Of a stretch of DNA of 64,000 nt, positions 10,288-19,964 are shown piece by piece (positions within the stretch are counted from its first letter, which is position 1; the number at the start of each line of letters is the position of its first letter). The translations under genes were made by a program, and so were the position numbers. The stretch is from positions 63,180,620-63,244,619 of the forward strand of contig CM043956.1 of NCBI GenBank assembly GCA_014529385.2. The letters are read 5' to 3'. The stretch comes from Adiantum capillus-veneris (lineage: Eukaryota > Streptophyta > Polypodiopsida > Polypodiales > Pteridaceae). The notes below the pieces were generated by a model. That model saw nothing but the letters and a program-made list of their open reading frames with translations, was not told the origin of the DNA and searched no databases.

Positions 10288-10909
10288 ACACACGATACAC
10301 GTGGTTCACCCAATGTGGACTATGTCCATGGAAAAGCAACCATTCAATGGATTTAGTACTTCAAAACAAGAAGTAGATTACAAAGAGATTATACCCTTTT
10401 GGAGCTCCCACCTTACTTCACTCTCACCACCTCACATCCACCTTCTTGCATCAACTTCATAATGCATCACAAAGCTTCACCTCTTCAATCCATTTTTGTG
10501 AGTAGAAAAGCCCACCTTTTATAGGCCAAAAGGGTTGCCCTCTCTCATGAGAGGCAGCCGTGTGTAGACGCCCTTGTGTAGACAAGTTTGAGTTGGACTC
10601 TCCAATGCGCCCATGTGTGGTCGTCCTTGAGAAGAGAAGTCCGATTTGAAATTGGCCACCAGCCATTGAATTTGGCCACCGTCAAAGACTTCCACCCACC
10701 GACCATTGACCATTGACTATCGACCATCAGCCAACCGATTGGCCGTTTTTTGACTACTTTTTGGCCACCGTTCGGCCATAATATTCGAGCAAAAAATAAG
10801 ATTCTGACAAGTGACTGACCGTGAAAATTTTGGTTTTCAACGAGTGATTTTCGTCACGCACGATGGCTTCTCCTCATAACGAGGGCCTTACAAATGTGCG
10901 GTTTTAACA
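10147..10909 (-). repeat. 5' LTR of copia C
   Basis: Sense start TGTTAAAACC at 10909; the 3' end is next to the primer-binding site near 10147 (exact base uncertain). The TATA box (sense CCTATAAAAGG) is at 10515-10525. A 58-bp (GA)n tract on the plus strand at 10228-10285 lies in the transcribed R/U5 part. Repeated GACCATTGACCATTGACTATCGACCATC motifs occur at about 10700-10730. Confidence 0.65.
10515..10525 (-). promoter_or_regulatory. TATA box of the copia C LTR
   Basis: Sense CCTATAAAAGG, about 385 bp from the LTR 5' end, a normal U3 length for copia LTRs. Confidence 0.55.
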
Positions 10910-10916
10910 CAAAAAA

Positions 10917-11686
10917 TTACAAGGGTAAATGAAGCTCCATACTTAACACAACATTCTCCTTACCAGGTTGGTATTGAATGTTGGGTTGAAAACTTTGAAT
11001 GAAGGCAACCCACTTAATATGTCTATCATCTATTAAGGGCTGAGATAGTAAATACTTGATACTCTGTTGATTAGTTTTGATTATTAAATCAAAACCCATT
11101 AAATAGTGTTGATTAAATCAACACCCATTAAATAGTGTTTTCAAATTTTCAAAGCATATACATGTACAACAGCTGTCAACTCTTTGTTGTATGTAATAAA
11201 TTTTGTTTTAGACAGTTTAAACTTATGATTTTCGAATGCAAGTGGATGGTTATCTTGCATAAGGAATGCACCAATACCTTTTCCACTAGCATCAACAGTG
11301 ACCACGACAAAGAATGGTCTATCAAAGTCAAGAAATTGCAATATTGGTGCATTTATCAAAGCATTCTTGAGTGCATTAAAGGAACTTTCTTGCAAATTAA
11401 ACCACACATAAGGAGAATTTTTCTTTAACAGGAGAGTGAGGTAATGAGATTTGTAAGCAAAGTTATGCACAAACTTATTGTAATAACTGCATAGACTAAT
11501 AAAAGAACAAAGTTCATGCAAATTTTTGGGTCTAGGCCATGATTGAATGGCTTCAATTTTCTTAGGGTCTACATGTATTTGCTTACCCGATACAATGTGT
11601 CCCTAACATTCAATTTCAAATTAGAAAATGAACTCTATTCAACATTCAGATACAAGTGGTTGTGTGTAAGCAATTCAAATACACGT
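10917..11686 (-). pseudogene. G2 reverse transcriptase C-terminus and RNase H
   Basis: In sense order the sequence shows VFELLTHNHLYLN (end of the RT palm), GHIVSGKQIHVDPKKIEAIQ and PRPKNLHELC (RT thumb/connection), YYNKFVHNFA, then RNase H with VTVDASGKGIGAFLMQ (first catalytic Asp) and YNKELTAVVHV, and finally the 11099-10917 frame KYLLSQPLID with QYQPGKENVV. One in-frame stop replaces the Leu-rich position of the normally conserved F/Y-L-G-H-I-V motif, and frames change several times. The fragment begins precisely where the insertion at 11687 ends and stops where copia C begins. Confidence 0.85.
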
Positions 11687-12946
11687 GTTGAGTTTTACAA
11701 AACTTCAAGCAAGTTTTTCCGAGCAGAGCAAAAGTCGAGTAGATCCCATGAAAAGAAATAATGAAAACCAAATAAATTACATGAAATATTTCAAATAAAT
11801 AGCTCTCAAAATATATTTTCAATATAGGATGGCCTTTATGAAATTGCAAACTACTTAAGCATAATTTAACTCAAATAAACATTTCACCAAGTTAAAGCAA
11901 TTCTTTCTAGATTACTTTCACTTAATTATGAATTGTCTAAAGTGTGTGTTGAGAAACGTGCACGAATTTAATCAACCATCATTAGTTACATTGCATCCTA
12001 TGGTGTAGCTTCAAAGTCTATATGGCTTGTGAGCACAATGGAAGGTGCTACATGAAGGTAAACCAACGATTACATATAACGAACACCCACAATTATGATG
12101 TTACAATATTTGCACTCTTTTAAAAATACACATGTATATGTAATGCAAGTCGCTTAGACTATGTCAGCTAGCATGCTAGTTTTAGCCCGATGCAAAAAGG
12201 TATTGTGTAATCCATCTTACTAGTGCATTATATATGAGTAAAAGTTTAAAATTGTTTAGGATTTATCATTACATTCTTCAAATACAAAATATGAACCAAA
12301 AACTTGATGACAAAAGGCGGCTAACGATGTCAAAGAGGGCGAGGAGAATGATGTTCATAATACCTTGATTTAGATCAATGCCAAGATAGGTGTAAAGATA
12401 AATGCATGTATGAAACCTATAGAAAGGAAACGATGCCTCTCCAAGAGATGCAACATGAGCAATCCTTACAAGGGTTTCTCTTGATGATCATTCCTCACTC
12501 ACCATCGAATGCTATAGGTTGATGCTCACAGGCTGGGTTTAGACAACTCGGTGGAAAAGAAGCACAAAGGGGCATGCATCCCTTGTGGCACATGCTCATT
12601 GAACTAAAATGATTTTGCAAATTTCTGGACCCGCCAAACTTTGGGCAAGGTCCCCCCACCCCTTGAAGAAAACTCTTCCATGCCATTTATCAATGTAATT
12701 TGTGAGAATCTAAGTTTAAACCCCAGATCACAGGACGAGGATGAAGTGTCAAACAGAGGGTATTTTCCATTATCCCAATTGGATGTTGAAGAGACCCAGT
12801 TTTTTTATTGAAGACTTCGTCTCGTCCGAACATAGTAGCTGGCGGCAAAAACAAAAAGTGAAACTTCTCTTGCATGAATCCACCCTCATTGAAAATATCT
12901 CAATAGACTACATCAAGGTGCCACATTTTAAAATTCCCAAATAATG

Positions 12947-12950
<4 letters not shown>

Positions 12951-12998
<48 letters not shown>

Positions 12999-13132
12999 TC
13001 TTCTTCTTCTTCTTCTCGTGCTCGGCTTGGCACGGTCAGTTCGTGTGAGGCCCCGCCACCCCCACCACCCTCCATCTCTCTCGTGCAACATATGAGCTGC
13101 TGAGCTGGAGCTCCCAATGCAAGCCAGTTGGG

Positions 13133-13178
<46 letters not shown>
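12951..13178. repeat. Two (CT)n tracts and a (TTC)n tract
   Basis: (TC)n 12951-12995 passing into (TTC)n to 13017, then (CT)n 13137-13178, with a unique 120-bp spacer. The long charged ORFs across them are translation of the simple repeat. Confidence 0.9.
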
Positions 13179-13180
<2 letters not shown>

Positions 13181-13564
13181 GAGGGAGTTTGGGGGGGGAG
13201 GGCGGGGTGTAGAGGCAATGATGCTGCTCTAATTTTCTCACATGCACAGTCCGTGACTCCTCCCACCCTATCCTTCCTCAATGTGAAGCAAGTGTCACCT
13301 TGTGGCTGAGCTGGTGTAGGGAAAGCTACACCAGTGCCATTCCCTTTAGAGTTTATATCTAAAATATCTAATGGTACTCATCGAGTCATCGTATAGCCAT
13401 AAAATTTTAGGAAAAAAATACCAAAATACACCTCTAATTTGTGGAAATTCCCAAAATACCCCTCAAATTTCAAAAAATTTCATGTCACAAATTCCCAAAA
13501 TGCCCTTCAAATTTTTTGGAATTTCCAAAATACCCTTGGTCGTGAAAGTAAATTTCTCCAAAGA

Positions 13565-13750
13565 TTAAAAAATTTGTAGCTTTTGATAAGAATGATTGTC
13601 TAGCAATACAAGATGCTATCGCTTCATTATTTTTAGAGATAATTGACTTTTTTTAGGAGGTAAATTGTGACAAATTACATTCTAAGCACTCACAAACGGA
13701 TCTCAATTGTCAAACAGGAATAAAGATAAAAAAATCTTGAACGATCATAT
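13565..13750 (+). repeat. Diverged single copy of the satellite found in tandem at 57.1-57.8 kb
   Basis: Shares GCTTCATTATTTTTAGA (13621 onward), a CAATTGTCAA block, a GGAATAAAG block and AATCTTGAAC in the same order and similar spacing with the tandem repeat units near 57131. AT-rich, non-coding. Confidence 0.65.
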
Positions 13751-13839
13751 CAAAATTCTACAAATTTCCACATCACCATTAGGGTAGAAGGGCCAATACG
13801 TGAACGGGCCCTAATAAAAAAGATGGTCGTGAGGAAGAT

Positions 13840-13990
13840 GCAACTCAGGCGCTCACGAGAAGTGGTTAGCGCAGCTCTGAAGTGTCTGTCAAAGATTTGT
13901 TTGGATTATAGGTTTGATTCCTGCTCGCTCATGTCCTGCTAAACCCATAGGTGTACTGGCTACCCGCTGGCCCCATCTTTTGTTACATTA
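13840..13990 (+). repeat. tRNA-derived SINE-like sequence
   Basis: Contains an A-box-like GAAGTGGTTAGCGC near 13858 and a near-perfect Pol III B box GGTTTGATTCC near 13911 (consensus GGTTCGANNCC), spaced as in tRNAs, followed by a non-tRNA body. The anticodon arm does not fold as a functional tRNA, so this is more likely a SINE head than a tRNA gene. Confidence 0.45.
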
Positions 13991-14107
13991 AAAATATATG
14001 CAACGCTCGCGTGACGCTGCGCTTTTGCTGTGAGATCCTACACCCTCTACCGTAGCCAATACAGTATGTTTTGACACCTTGTGGTCGAGTCAGAATCTAT
14101 TTGCTCT

Positions 14108-14275
14108 AGATCTGAAACCCCTCGAAATCAAGGCGCACCGCCGCGGACTGATTTGGGGTGCTGCAGAAGTTCAAAACTTCAAACCTCATGCATGAGTTGA
14201 CACCCATATCCTCTAATCCCTCAAAATCAGGGCGTGGCGCCGCGGACTGATTTGGGGTCCTTCAGAAGTTCAGAC
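14108..14275. repeat. Diverged direct duplication of about 55 bp
   Basis: The block around GCCGCGGACTGATTTGGGG with flanking AGAAGTTCA occurs at about 14110-14165 and again at 14218-14272, with roughly nine differences. It is GC-rich relative to its surroundings. Confidence 0.75.
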
Positions 14276-14278
14276 CTC

Positions 14279-14317
<39 letters not shown>

Positions 14318-14431
14318 CGTCATCCCCTACTATTAATGAATTGAATGGATGCATTGTGTTATGGCATCCAGTGCACATGTAGTTTAGGTCCTCTCTCTCT
14401 CTCTCTCTCTCTCTCAGAGACAGAGGCAAAG

Positions 14432-14626
14432 ATGGTGCGCACATATACTTTTGCAGCAATGGTAGGGGTTGCATACTTCGCCATCTCCCACCTCCACAAT
14501 GTTTTCGAATGGATGGCTGAGCGCAAGGAGCGAAAGCTGGCTGAACTGGAGAGCCAACATGCCATAGCAAAGATGAAAAGAGAACTCATAGCTGAAAATC
14601 GTAAAAAGGGGCTGACAGAGTCTTAA
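14432..14626 (+). CDS. Small ORF: 64-residue predicted membrane-anchored helical protein
   Basis: Begins ATGGTGCGC just after a (CT)n tract and a purine-rich leader, the kind of 5' UTR seen in plant genes, and ends at TAA. The first 25 residues hold one hydrophobic segment (TFAAMVGVAYFAISHL) followed by a strongly charged amphipathic helix with ERKERKLAELESQ and KMKRELIAE, so it resembles a small single-pass membrane protein with a cytosolic coiled coil. I do not recognise the family. It lies inside the 5.17-kb insertion, with microsatellites on both sides. The ATG at 14432 is chosen because upstream codons only translate the repeat. Whether it is expressed, or is a captured fragment, cannot be told from the sequence. 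Confidence 0.4.
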   Translation: MVRTYTFAAMVGVAYFAISHLHNVFEWMAERKERKLAELESQHAIAKMKRELIAENRKKGLTES

Positions 14627-14826
14627 TTGTAGCTCCATTAGCAGACTATAAGCCACACTATTGCGTGTTGTTATATACTAGAATGGAGGATTTCAAAATA
14701 AGTACAACACTTTGGCCTTCAGCAAATTTAGTCTATCTCGCAATAGTTTGTATCATTTGGTGGGGGTTACAACCTGTATTGTTACTTGTATCCTGTTCTA
14801 TCAAAGCGTTTTGTATATGTTCATCT

Positions 14827-14828
<2 letters not shown>

Positions 14829-14863
<35 letters not shown>
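14829..14863. repeat. (GA)n microsatellite
   Basis: Uninterrupted run; further short tracts are at 14281-14313 (GA) and 14391-14415 (CT). Confidence 0.95.
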
Positions 14864-14866
<3 letters not shown>

Positions 14867-14895
14867 GAAACGTGTTTGCAAGGTCAAGCAAAGAT

Positions 14896-15219
14896 CTAAG
14901 AATCCAACAAAGCTGCGTTGATATTATAGCCAATCTTAGATGATATTAAAGCAGGTTGTGATATACTGAGAGGAGGAAGAGCCATAGAAACGATCGAGAG
15001 GTGCGGTTCACCCATGTCCTTCCAAAACTTGGGTGAACTGCAAGTCCTTGCATATTGTATAAGTTCAAGATCTGCAACCACGTCATCATGCTCCTTAGCC
15101 TGTAGTGCTACCAAAGGATTCAATAAGTCGTAGCCTACCTCCTCACTCGAGCCCATCACCACCACCTCCTCAACCACCTCCTCCTCCTCCTCATCATCCT
15201 CATCCTCATCGTCCATCAC
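14896..15219 (-). CDS. Hypothetical acidic ORF (107 codons)
   Basis: A complete minus-strand ORF with a highly acidic N-terminus (MMDDEDEDDEEEEEVVEEVV), followed by an ordinary-looking segment with YDLLNPLVALQAKEHDD and SSPKFWKDMGEPHLS. The acidic run comes from a TCC/TCATCC-rich low-complexity stretch on the plus strand, so part may be chance, but the C-terminal composition is protein-like. No family recognised; it may be an exon of a captured gene. No supporting splice sites or promoter were found. Confidence 0.25.
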   Translation of the reverse strand: MMDDEDEDDEEEEEVVEEVVVMGSSEEVGYDLLNPLVALQAKEHDDVVADLELIQYARTCSSPKFWKDMGEPHLSIVSMALPPLSISQPALISSKIGYNINAALLDS

Positions 15220-15443
15220 TTAAAATTGATCTCTCTGAATTCCTGCCCTTAGATGCCCTGCCTATCCGTTCATCCTCAACCACCTTCCCTTTTTACTTCT
15301 ACAAGCTTTCCTCTCGAGAGATTGCAGCATTACAATCATGGCTACTAACAACGAGCTCCTCAGACTAGCTCCTACTTGATCACGATCACATGGGGCCTTG
15401 GCAAATAATAGCTTTGCATTTGTTTCCAAGAGAGAGTCACTAG

Positions 15444-15550
15444 CTCTCTTGAATGAGCACTACATTTTATATCGAGAAGAAGTCAAAGAAGAAAACTAGT
15501 GTTTTATCAAAGGAACAATCCCAAGAGACCTCAAAGATTTATCCGACAAG

Positions 15551-15619
<69 letters not shown>

Positions 15620-15747
15620 CACCACTTTGCGCACTGGCTCTCTTGAATGAGCACTACATTTTATATCGAGAAGAAGTCAAAAGAAGAAAACTAGTGTTTT
15701 ACGTCGAAGGAACAATCCCAAGAGACCTCAAAGATTTATCCAACAAG

Positions 15748-15816
<69 letters not shown>

Positions 15817-15827
15817 CACCACTTTGC
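15444..15827 (+). repeat. 194-bp tandem duplication containing a long (GA)n tract
   Basis: CTCTCTTGAATGAGCACTAC starts at 15444 and again at 15638. Each unit holds about 110 bp of unique sequence, then (GA)n of about 64 bp (15554-15617 and 15750-15813), then AACCACCACTTTGC. The units differ by only a few substitutions and indels, so the duplication is recent. The unique part reads as a charged helix (NEHYILYREEV) but in different states of frame in the two copies. Confidence 0.9.
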
Positions 15828-15899
15828 AACAATTGAATCTCTAAGACTAGATTTATTCCGGGGTGGTAGCCAAGTACATGAGTGATGCGTGTTTACACC

Positions 15900-16513
15900 C
15901 CCTTAGTTCAGATTAGATGGAGGCACTTACCCATTGTTCCATGCTAAGTGTGCTCTCATTGGTCAAGAGTCACCTTGTGCAAGATCCCTCTGCAATTCAC
16001 ACTATATACCACATAGAAGAAACGCCTTTTTGTGTGTTTTGGTTGGACTGGGGTTCACTCATTTCAAGATGGGTTGGGAAGCAAGTGTTCTACTATTTGA
16101 AAAATTAGCTTCTTTCAAGTTCAAGTCATGCTCTCCTAAACCCAATCTAAAAAGAATTGCCACATTGACACCTTATGCATGTGATGATGGATGTATTTGA
16201 CAACTTTATTTGCAAGCATAAAATCATGCAATAGACGTTCTCCTTTTATAGACTAGTGATCTTTTTTGTGTTGCATCATCAATGCACTACTGAATCGAAA
16301 TCCATCACCTTTTAGCTTAATGTAGGGGGATGTGGTCCTAAAGCAACACTTTAGATAATATAAATATATTTCTATCAAGGCCATGTGCATCCATTATCGT
16401 GACCTATCACCATCATCAACCTTTTTAGAGTTTGGTTATGTCTATGATCATAGCAAATAAGGATACACTTCAAACTATCATGTAAGGGCAAATGTTCAAA
16501 GTGACATCGTATG
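15900..16513. other. Unassigned part of the 5.17-kb insertion
   Basis: AT-rich sequence with short ORFs only (63 and 88 codons, no recognisable motif). I see no gene or repeat in it. Confidence 0.5.
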
Positions 16514-16544
16514 TGTTGTGTTGTGTTGTGTGTGTGTGTAGTAC

Positions 16545-16608
<64 letters not shown>
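16514..16608. repeat. (GT)n followed by (GA)n
   Basis: GTGTTGTGTTGTGTGTGTGTGT then TAGTACTA then (GA)n at 16547-16608. Confidence 0.95.
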
Positions 16609-16610
<2 letters not shown>

Positions 16611-16859
16611 CATCTAAGAAAAAAGGAATAAGAAAAAAAAAATCTCCTATAAATTGAGATGTCTCTAGAATTATCCAAACATTTAGACGGAAAATTTAAA
16701 GATATTTGCTACCTTTAGAATTGTCATGTGATGTTAAGTGTCACCAAAATGTGTACAAAGTTACCAGTGGTATGTAATTTTTTTTCTTTAAAAGGTTTGT
16801 TTTGCTCGCTTTATGGTTTGCTTGAGAAATCTTGCTCGGTCTTTGGGATTCCTCCACGT

Positions 16860-17452
16860 ACTAAGTGCTCTTTATGTTCTTGTTCTGATTTACTGAATAC
16901 AAGAATGTCATCAAAGAATACAATCACAAAACCTTGATGGTCAATGAAAATTCTGTTCATCATGCGCATAAAACCGGTTGGTGCATTTGTTAGACCGAAT
17001 GGCATGACAAGAAATTCATAATGTCTTGTTTGTGTTCTGAAAGCAGTTTTGCAGACATCTTGATCAAATATTTTGACTTGATGATACCCTGATTTGAGGT
17101 CAATTTTGCTAAAGATGTTTGCCCCTTTCAATTCGTCTAATAGATCATCCACTCTATGAATAGGGAACCTTTTCTTGATGGTGATCTTGTTTAAAGACTT
17201 GTAGTCAATACACATACGAAAAGTTCCATTTTTCTTCTTAACAGGAAGTACTAGAGCTCTGTATGGGTAACTACTAGGTCTTATAAGTCCCTGATCAAGA
17301 AAGTCGGTGATTTGAGTTTGTGTCTCCCTGTGTACAATTGGATTTACACAATAAGGTGCTCTATAGGGAGGTTCACTACCCGATATAATATCTATTTTGT
17401 GGTCTTCTGGGCATGAAGGTGGAATTCCTTGTGGTAGATCATGATGAAACAA
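16860..17452 (-). pseudogene. G2 reverse transcriptase, fingers and palm
   Basis: An open frame of almost 200 codons carries in order: DLPQGIPPS (linker), [29 protein letters not shown] (RT block 1), [20 protein letters not shown] (block 2), IDLKSGYHQ (block 3, first catalytic Asp), [17 protein letters not shown] (block 4) and FFDDILVFS (block 5; the YxDD-type motif is FFDD with both Asp present). It then continues two helices further and stops matching at 16859, the insertion boundary. The catalytic residues are intact although the element is broken. Confidence 0.9.
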
Positions 17453-17553
17453 TTCTTAAATTGTGAGAGAAAATCATCATGCAAGGAATTATGCGAGGTT
17501 TTAGTTTCAACGAAAATTTGATTTACCAGCACTAGGTATGTTTTTTCTTGTTT

Positions 17554-17960
17554 TCAAATTGCTCTTTTGGCTTGAGTGTGAGAGAGAAGTGGAAATTTTT
17601 GATGTGTTGGTGTTACTTGGGTGGAGAAATTTTGATTATGAGTGAGAGACATGGTACATGTTTTATAATTAATCAACAAATTAAATTCATGGAGAAAGGG
17701 CATTCCCAAAATCATATCAAGACCATGCAATGGTGCTACCAAAAATATATGTGCTTGTGTAATTCAACAATGCAATCTTCAACAGTGAATTGGGTTTTGT
17801 AATTAAAATGTTGATTAATAAAAATAGTTTTAACTTTGTGAGGTGAAGAAATTTGAGAGAGAGAGAGAGAGTTGTTGTGCCAATCGTGCATTAAAAATAT
17901 CATGGCTACTGCCATCATTTAAAAGAATTTTGACACTTTCACCAGTGAGTGTGCCTTACA
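17554..17960 (-). pseudogene. G2 aspartic protease
   Basis: Sense reading shows LLNDGSSHDI (the catalytic motif, with N-D-G-S-S in place of the usual I-D-S-G-A-S) followed 90 residues later by LDMILGMPFLHEFNLLINY, the conserved LG-W/P-L region at the protease C-terminus. Frame changes and a (GA)n insertion near 17856 interrupt it. The second residue after the catalytic Asp is altered, so activity is doubtful. Confidence 0.75.
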
Positions 17961-17999
17961 CTTTAAACAAAGTGTGAGGAGATATAGGAGTATCTGAAG

Positions 18000-18990
18000 A
18001 TGGGTTGTTATTGTGATCGTACTCAAGATCATATCCCTCATCGTAATTAGCTTTCACTTCATTGTCCTTGGGATTAGCATCTTCTCGATGAGGTTAATAG
18101 TAGCACCGTTGGGGCGGTTGTTGTTGAGGGGTCTTTGGTTTGGATTTTGGGTGACTCCATTGGATTGGCCATTGGGTTGGCCATTGCTCTTAGTAGGACC
18201 TTTTGGGCACTTATCTGCATAGTGACCATACTGAAAACATTTGAAACACTTTACCTTTCTATTACCATTAGAGTCTTGAGCAGGATGTTGGTTGGAAGAG
18301 TTTTGGTTGCCTTGTTGGTGCCTCTTGTTGTTGTACGTTGTTGCCATAAGTTTAAGAAGTTATAGTAGAATTGTCAAATCTGCGTCTCTTGAAAAAAGTA
18401 CGGCTTTGATGTTTGTTCCTGTCAAAGTTAGGAGACAAAGAAGCTGTCTTGTTACGGTTAGTGTTAGAAATTTACTCGGTGTGAGAGGGTTGTCCAAATT
18501 TCTTCTTCTCTGCATTACGGGCCAAATTAATAGCCTTTGACATTGAATCTGGTTCAAACATATCTACCTCAGCACCAATTTGTAGTGCTAAGTCAGATAT
18601 ATATTTACGCTTTAATTTCCTGCGACTCACATGTTCAATAGCTTGCAATTGAATTAAATAGTTGCCAAAAACGATTAGTGTAGCCCTGTACATCTTCATT
18701 TCGACCCTATAGAATTAAATCCCACTGGCTATATATCCAACTAATAGCCTTGCCCGTGAATCTATATGGAGGTCGCAAGTGATAGGTGTCCACATTTTCT
18801 CTTGGAACAACAAAATTTTTTTAATGTTATTAGGCGGCCAAAGGAGTTCGGGATTTGTTGGTGCCTTGCTTGTGTCGTCGGCCGTCCAAAATTTTGAGTA
18901 GGGTGTTAGGCGACCAAAGGAGTTCGAAATTTGTTGGTGCCCTGCTTGTGTCGTCGTCCATCCAAAATTTTGAGTAGGGTGAATACCCTC
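18000..18990 (-). pseudogene. G2 gag with CCHC zinc knuckle
   Basis: In sense order: a Trp-rich Gag core (RFTGKAISWIYSQWDL then YTNRFWQLF), helical region ending YISDLALQIGAEVD and INLARNAEKKK (18699-18470), a Ser/Asn/Gln-rich linker, and the zinc knuckle CFKCFQYGHYADKC (18347-18180) followed by a polar tail. Stops and frameshifts separate the pieces. The region 18827-18980 within it is tandemly duplicated, which by itself would disrupt Gag. Confidence 0.75.
18827..18980. repeat. Tandem duplication of about 77 bp in G2 gag
   Basis: TTAGGCG(G/A)CCAAAGGAGTTCG to CCAAAATTTTGAGTAGGG occurs twice back to back with a handful of differences. Confidence 0.85.
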
Positions 18991-18999
18991 TTAAGAGGG

Positions 19000-19730
19000 G
19001 ATGTTTTTAGTGACGCCATGGGCAGCCGGCCGTGCTTTTAGTGTAATACATCACCTTTTATAGTTGAAAAAGTGAAAAGCTAAGGTCAGTAGCGTGCTGC
19101 AAAGTAGGATGATAGCATGAGAGGGAGAAGGAACATGGCGATCGCCAGTGCCATTTTTGCCTTGCGAGGAGGATGAAGAAAATGACCAGTGAACCAGGGT
19201 GCTCCTTTTGATGCAAAGCCTCAACAATTTGGTGTTCGTGAGACGGCTTGGTTTGGGGTGTGTAAGAGGGCCTTCTCACAACAGGTGTGGGACAAAAAAA
19301 AATGGGGTGTGTAAGCGGGCCTTCTCACAGCAACAGGTTTGAGCCAAAAAATCTCAATTTGGTTGGCTTTTCGTCGATTTCCTTTGCATGGGAAACCTCT
19401 ACAATCTTGAGTAGGCTTTGATAGCTTCTTGTCGTCTTCCTTCTTTTACGATGTTGAATACAGCCAGCCCTTCTAAACCTTCTTCAAAACTCTCTAATGT
19501 CGAATCGGATTCACCAAATCTCTCAAAGATCTTCAAAAATACTTTGTTCTTGGTCGCTCACCCGCACGTCTTCACGAATCCCTTAGCTTTAGCAATTTAT
19601 CTTGAATCAAGGTTTTCACATGCCCGATTATGTTGCCGATCAGTAAAATTTGTGGAAGAATTTGTGATTAATTTACCAATTCAAAGATTCTCTCAAAATT
19701 GAAAATTTTGTGCCGATAACTCGAATCAAA
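19000..19730 (-). other. G2 leader region
   Basis: No ORF with recognisable content. A short direct duplication (GGGGTGTGTAAG(A/C)GGGCCTTCTCACA) is at 19256 and 19306. It lies between the primer-binding site and gag. Confidence 0.4.
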
Positions 19731-19742
19731 GCTTTGACACCA
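19731..19742 (-). other. Candidate primer-binding site of G2
   Basis: Sense TGGTGTCAAAGC, resembling the initiator-tRNA-Met type TGGTATCAGAGC with two changes. The LTR would start four bases away at 19747 with its sense 3' end CCCTTGTCA. Confidence 0.45.
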
Positions 19743-19746
19743 CTAT

Positions 19747-19871
19747 TGACAAGGGACTTGGGGAGAATGGTTGCTTGTTTCCAATTCCCAATTTTGTTTT
19801 CTCCTCTGTTTTTCAACCTTTCACCATCCCTTCCAATTACCAAGTACTCACACACACCTAGACTATGACAG

Positions 19872-19964
<93 letters not shown>

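Larger units (their letters stand above)
8487..10909 (-). mobile_element. Ty1/copia element C, 5' part, interrupted by G1
   Basis: Minus strand: 5' LTR (about 10147-10909), a tRNA-Met-type primer-binding site, gag with zinc knuckle, protease region, pre-integrase and the start of the integrase core, cut at 8486 by the G1 LTR. The rest of pol would lie left of the window. It is itself inserted into RNase H of Ty3 element G2: the LTR begins (sense) TGTTAAAACCGC at 10909 exactly where the RNase H frame is lost. Multiple stops show it is dead. Confidence 0.8.
11687..16854. mobile_element. 5.17-kb insertion in the G2 reverse transcriptase, flanked by cacgt
   Basis: The RT frame breaks off at 16860 and resumes at 11686 with no missing residue if one copy of cacgt (11682-11686 and 16855-16859) is removed; the resulting junction lies in the conserved helix after the FFDD motif. 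The insert therefore has a 5-bp target duplication. Its ends are GTTGAGTTTTAC... and ...GGATTCCTC, not TG...CA, and show only weak inverted similarity (GAGCAAG/CTTGCT words). Inside are long GA/CT tracts, a SINE-like copy, a satellite copy, two small ORFs and a 194-bp tandem duplication; no transposase is recognisable. A non-autonomous element or a composite of several insertions is possible. Confidence 0.6.

Noticed and set aside
13840-13990. Functional tRNA gene
   Set aside because: A and B boxes are present but the acceptor and anticodon stems do not pair; treated as SINE-like.
15105-15368. Plus-strand Pro/His-rich ORF
   Set aside because: Its distinctive part comes from a TCC-rich low-complexity stretch and it overlaps an equally plausible minus-strand ORF; no family pattern.
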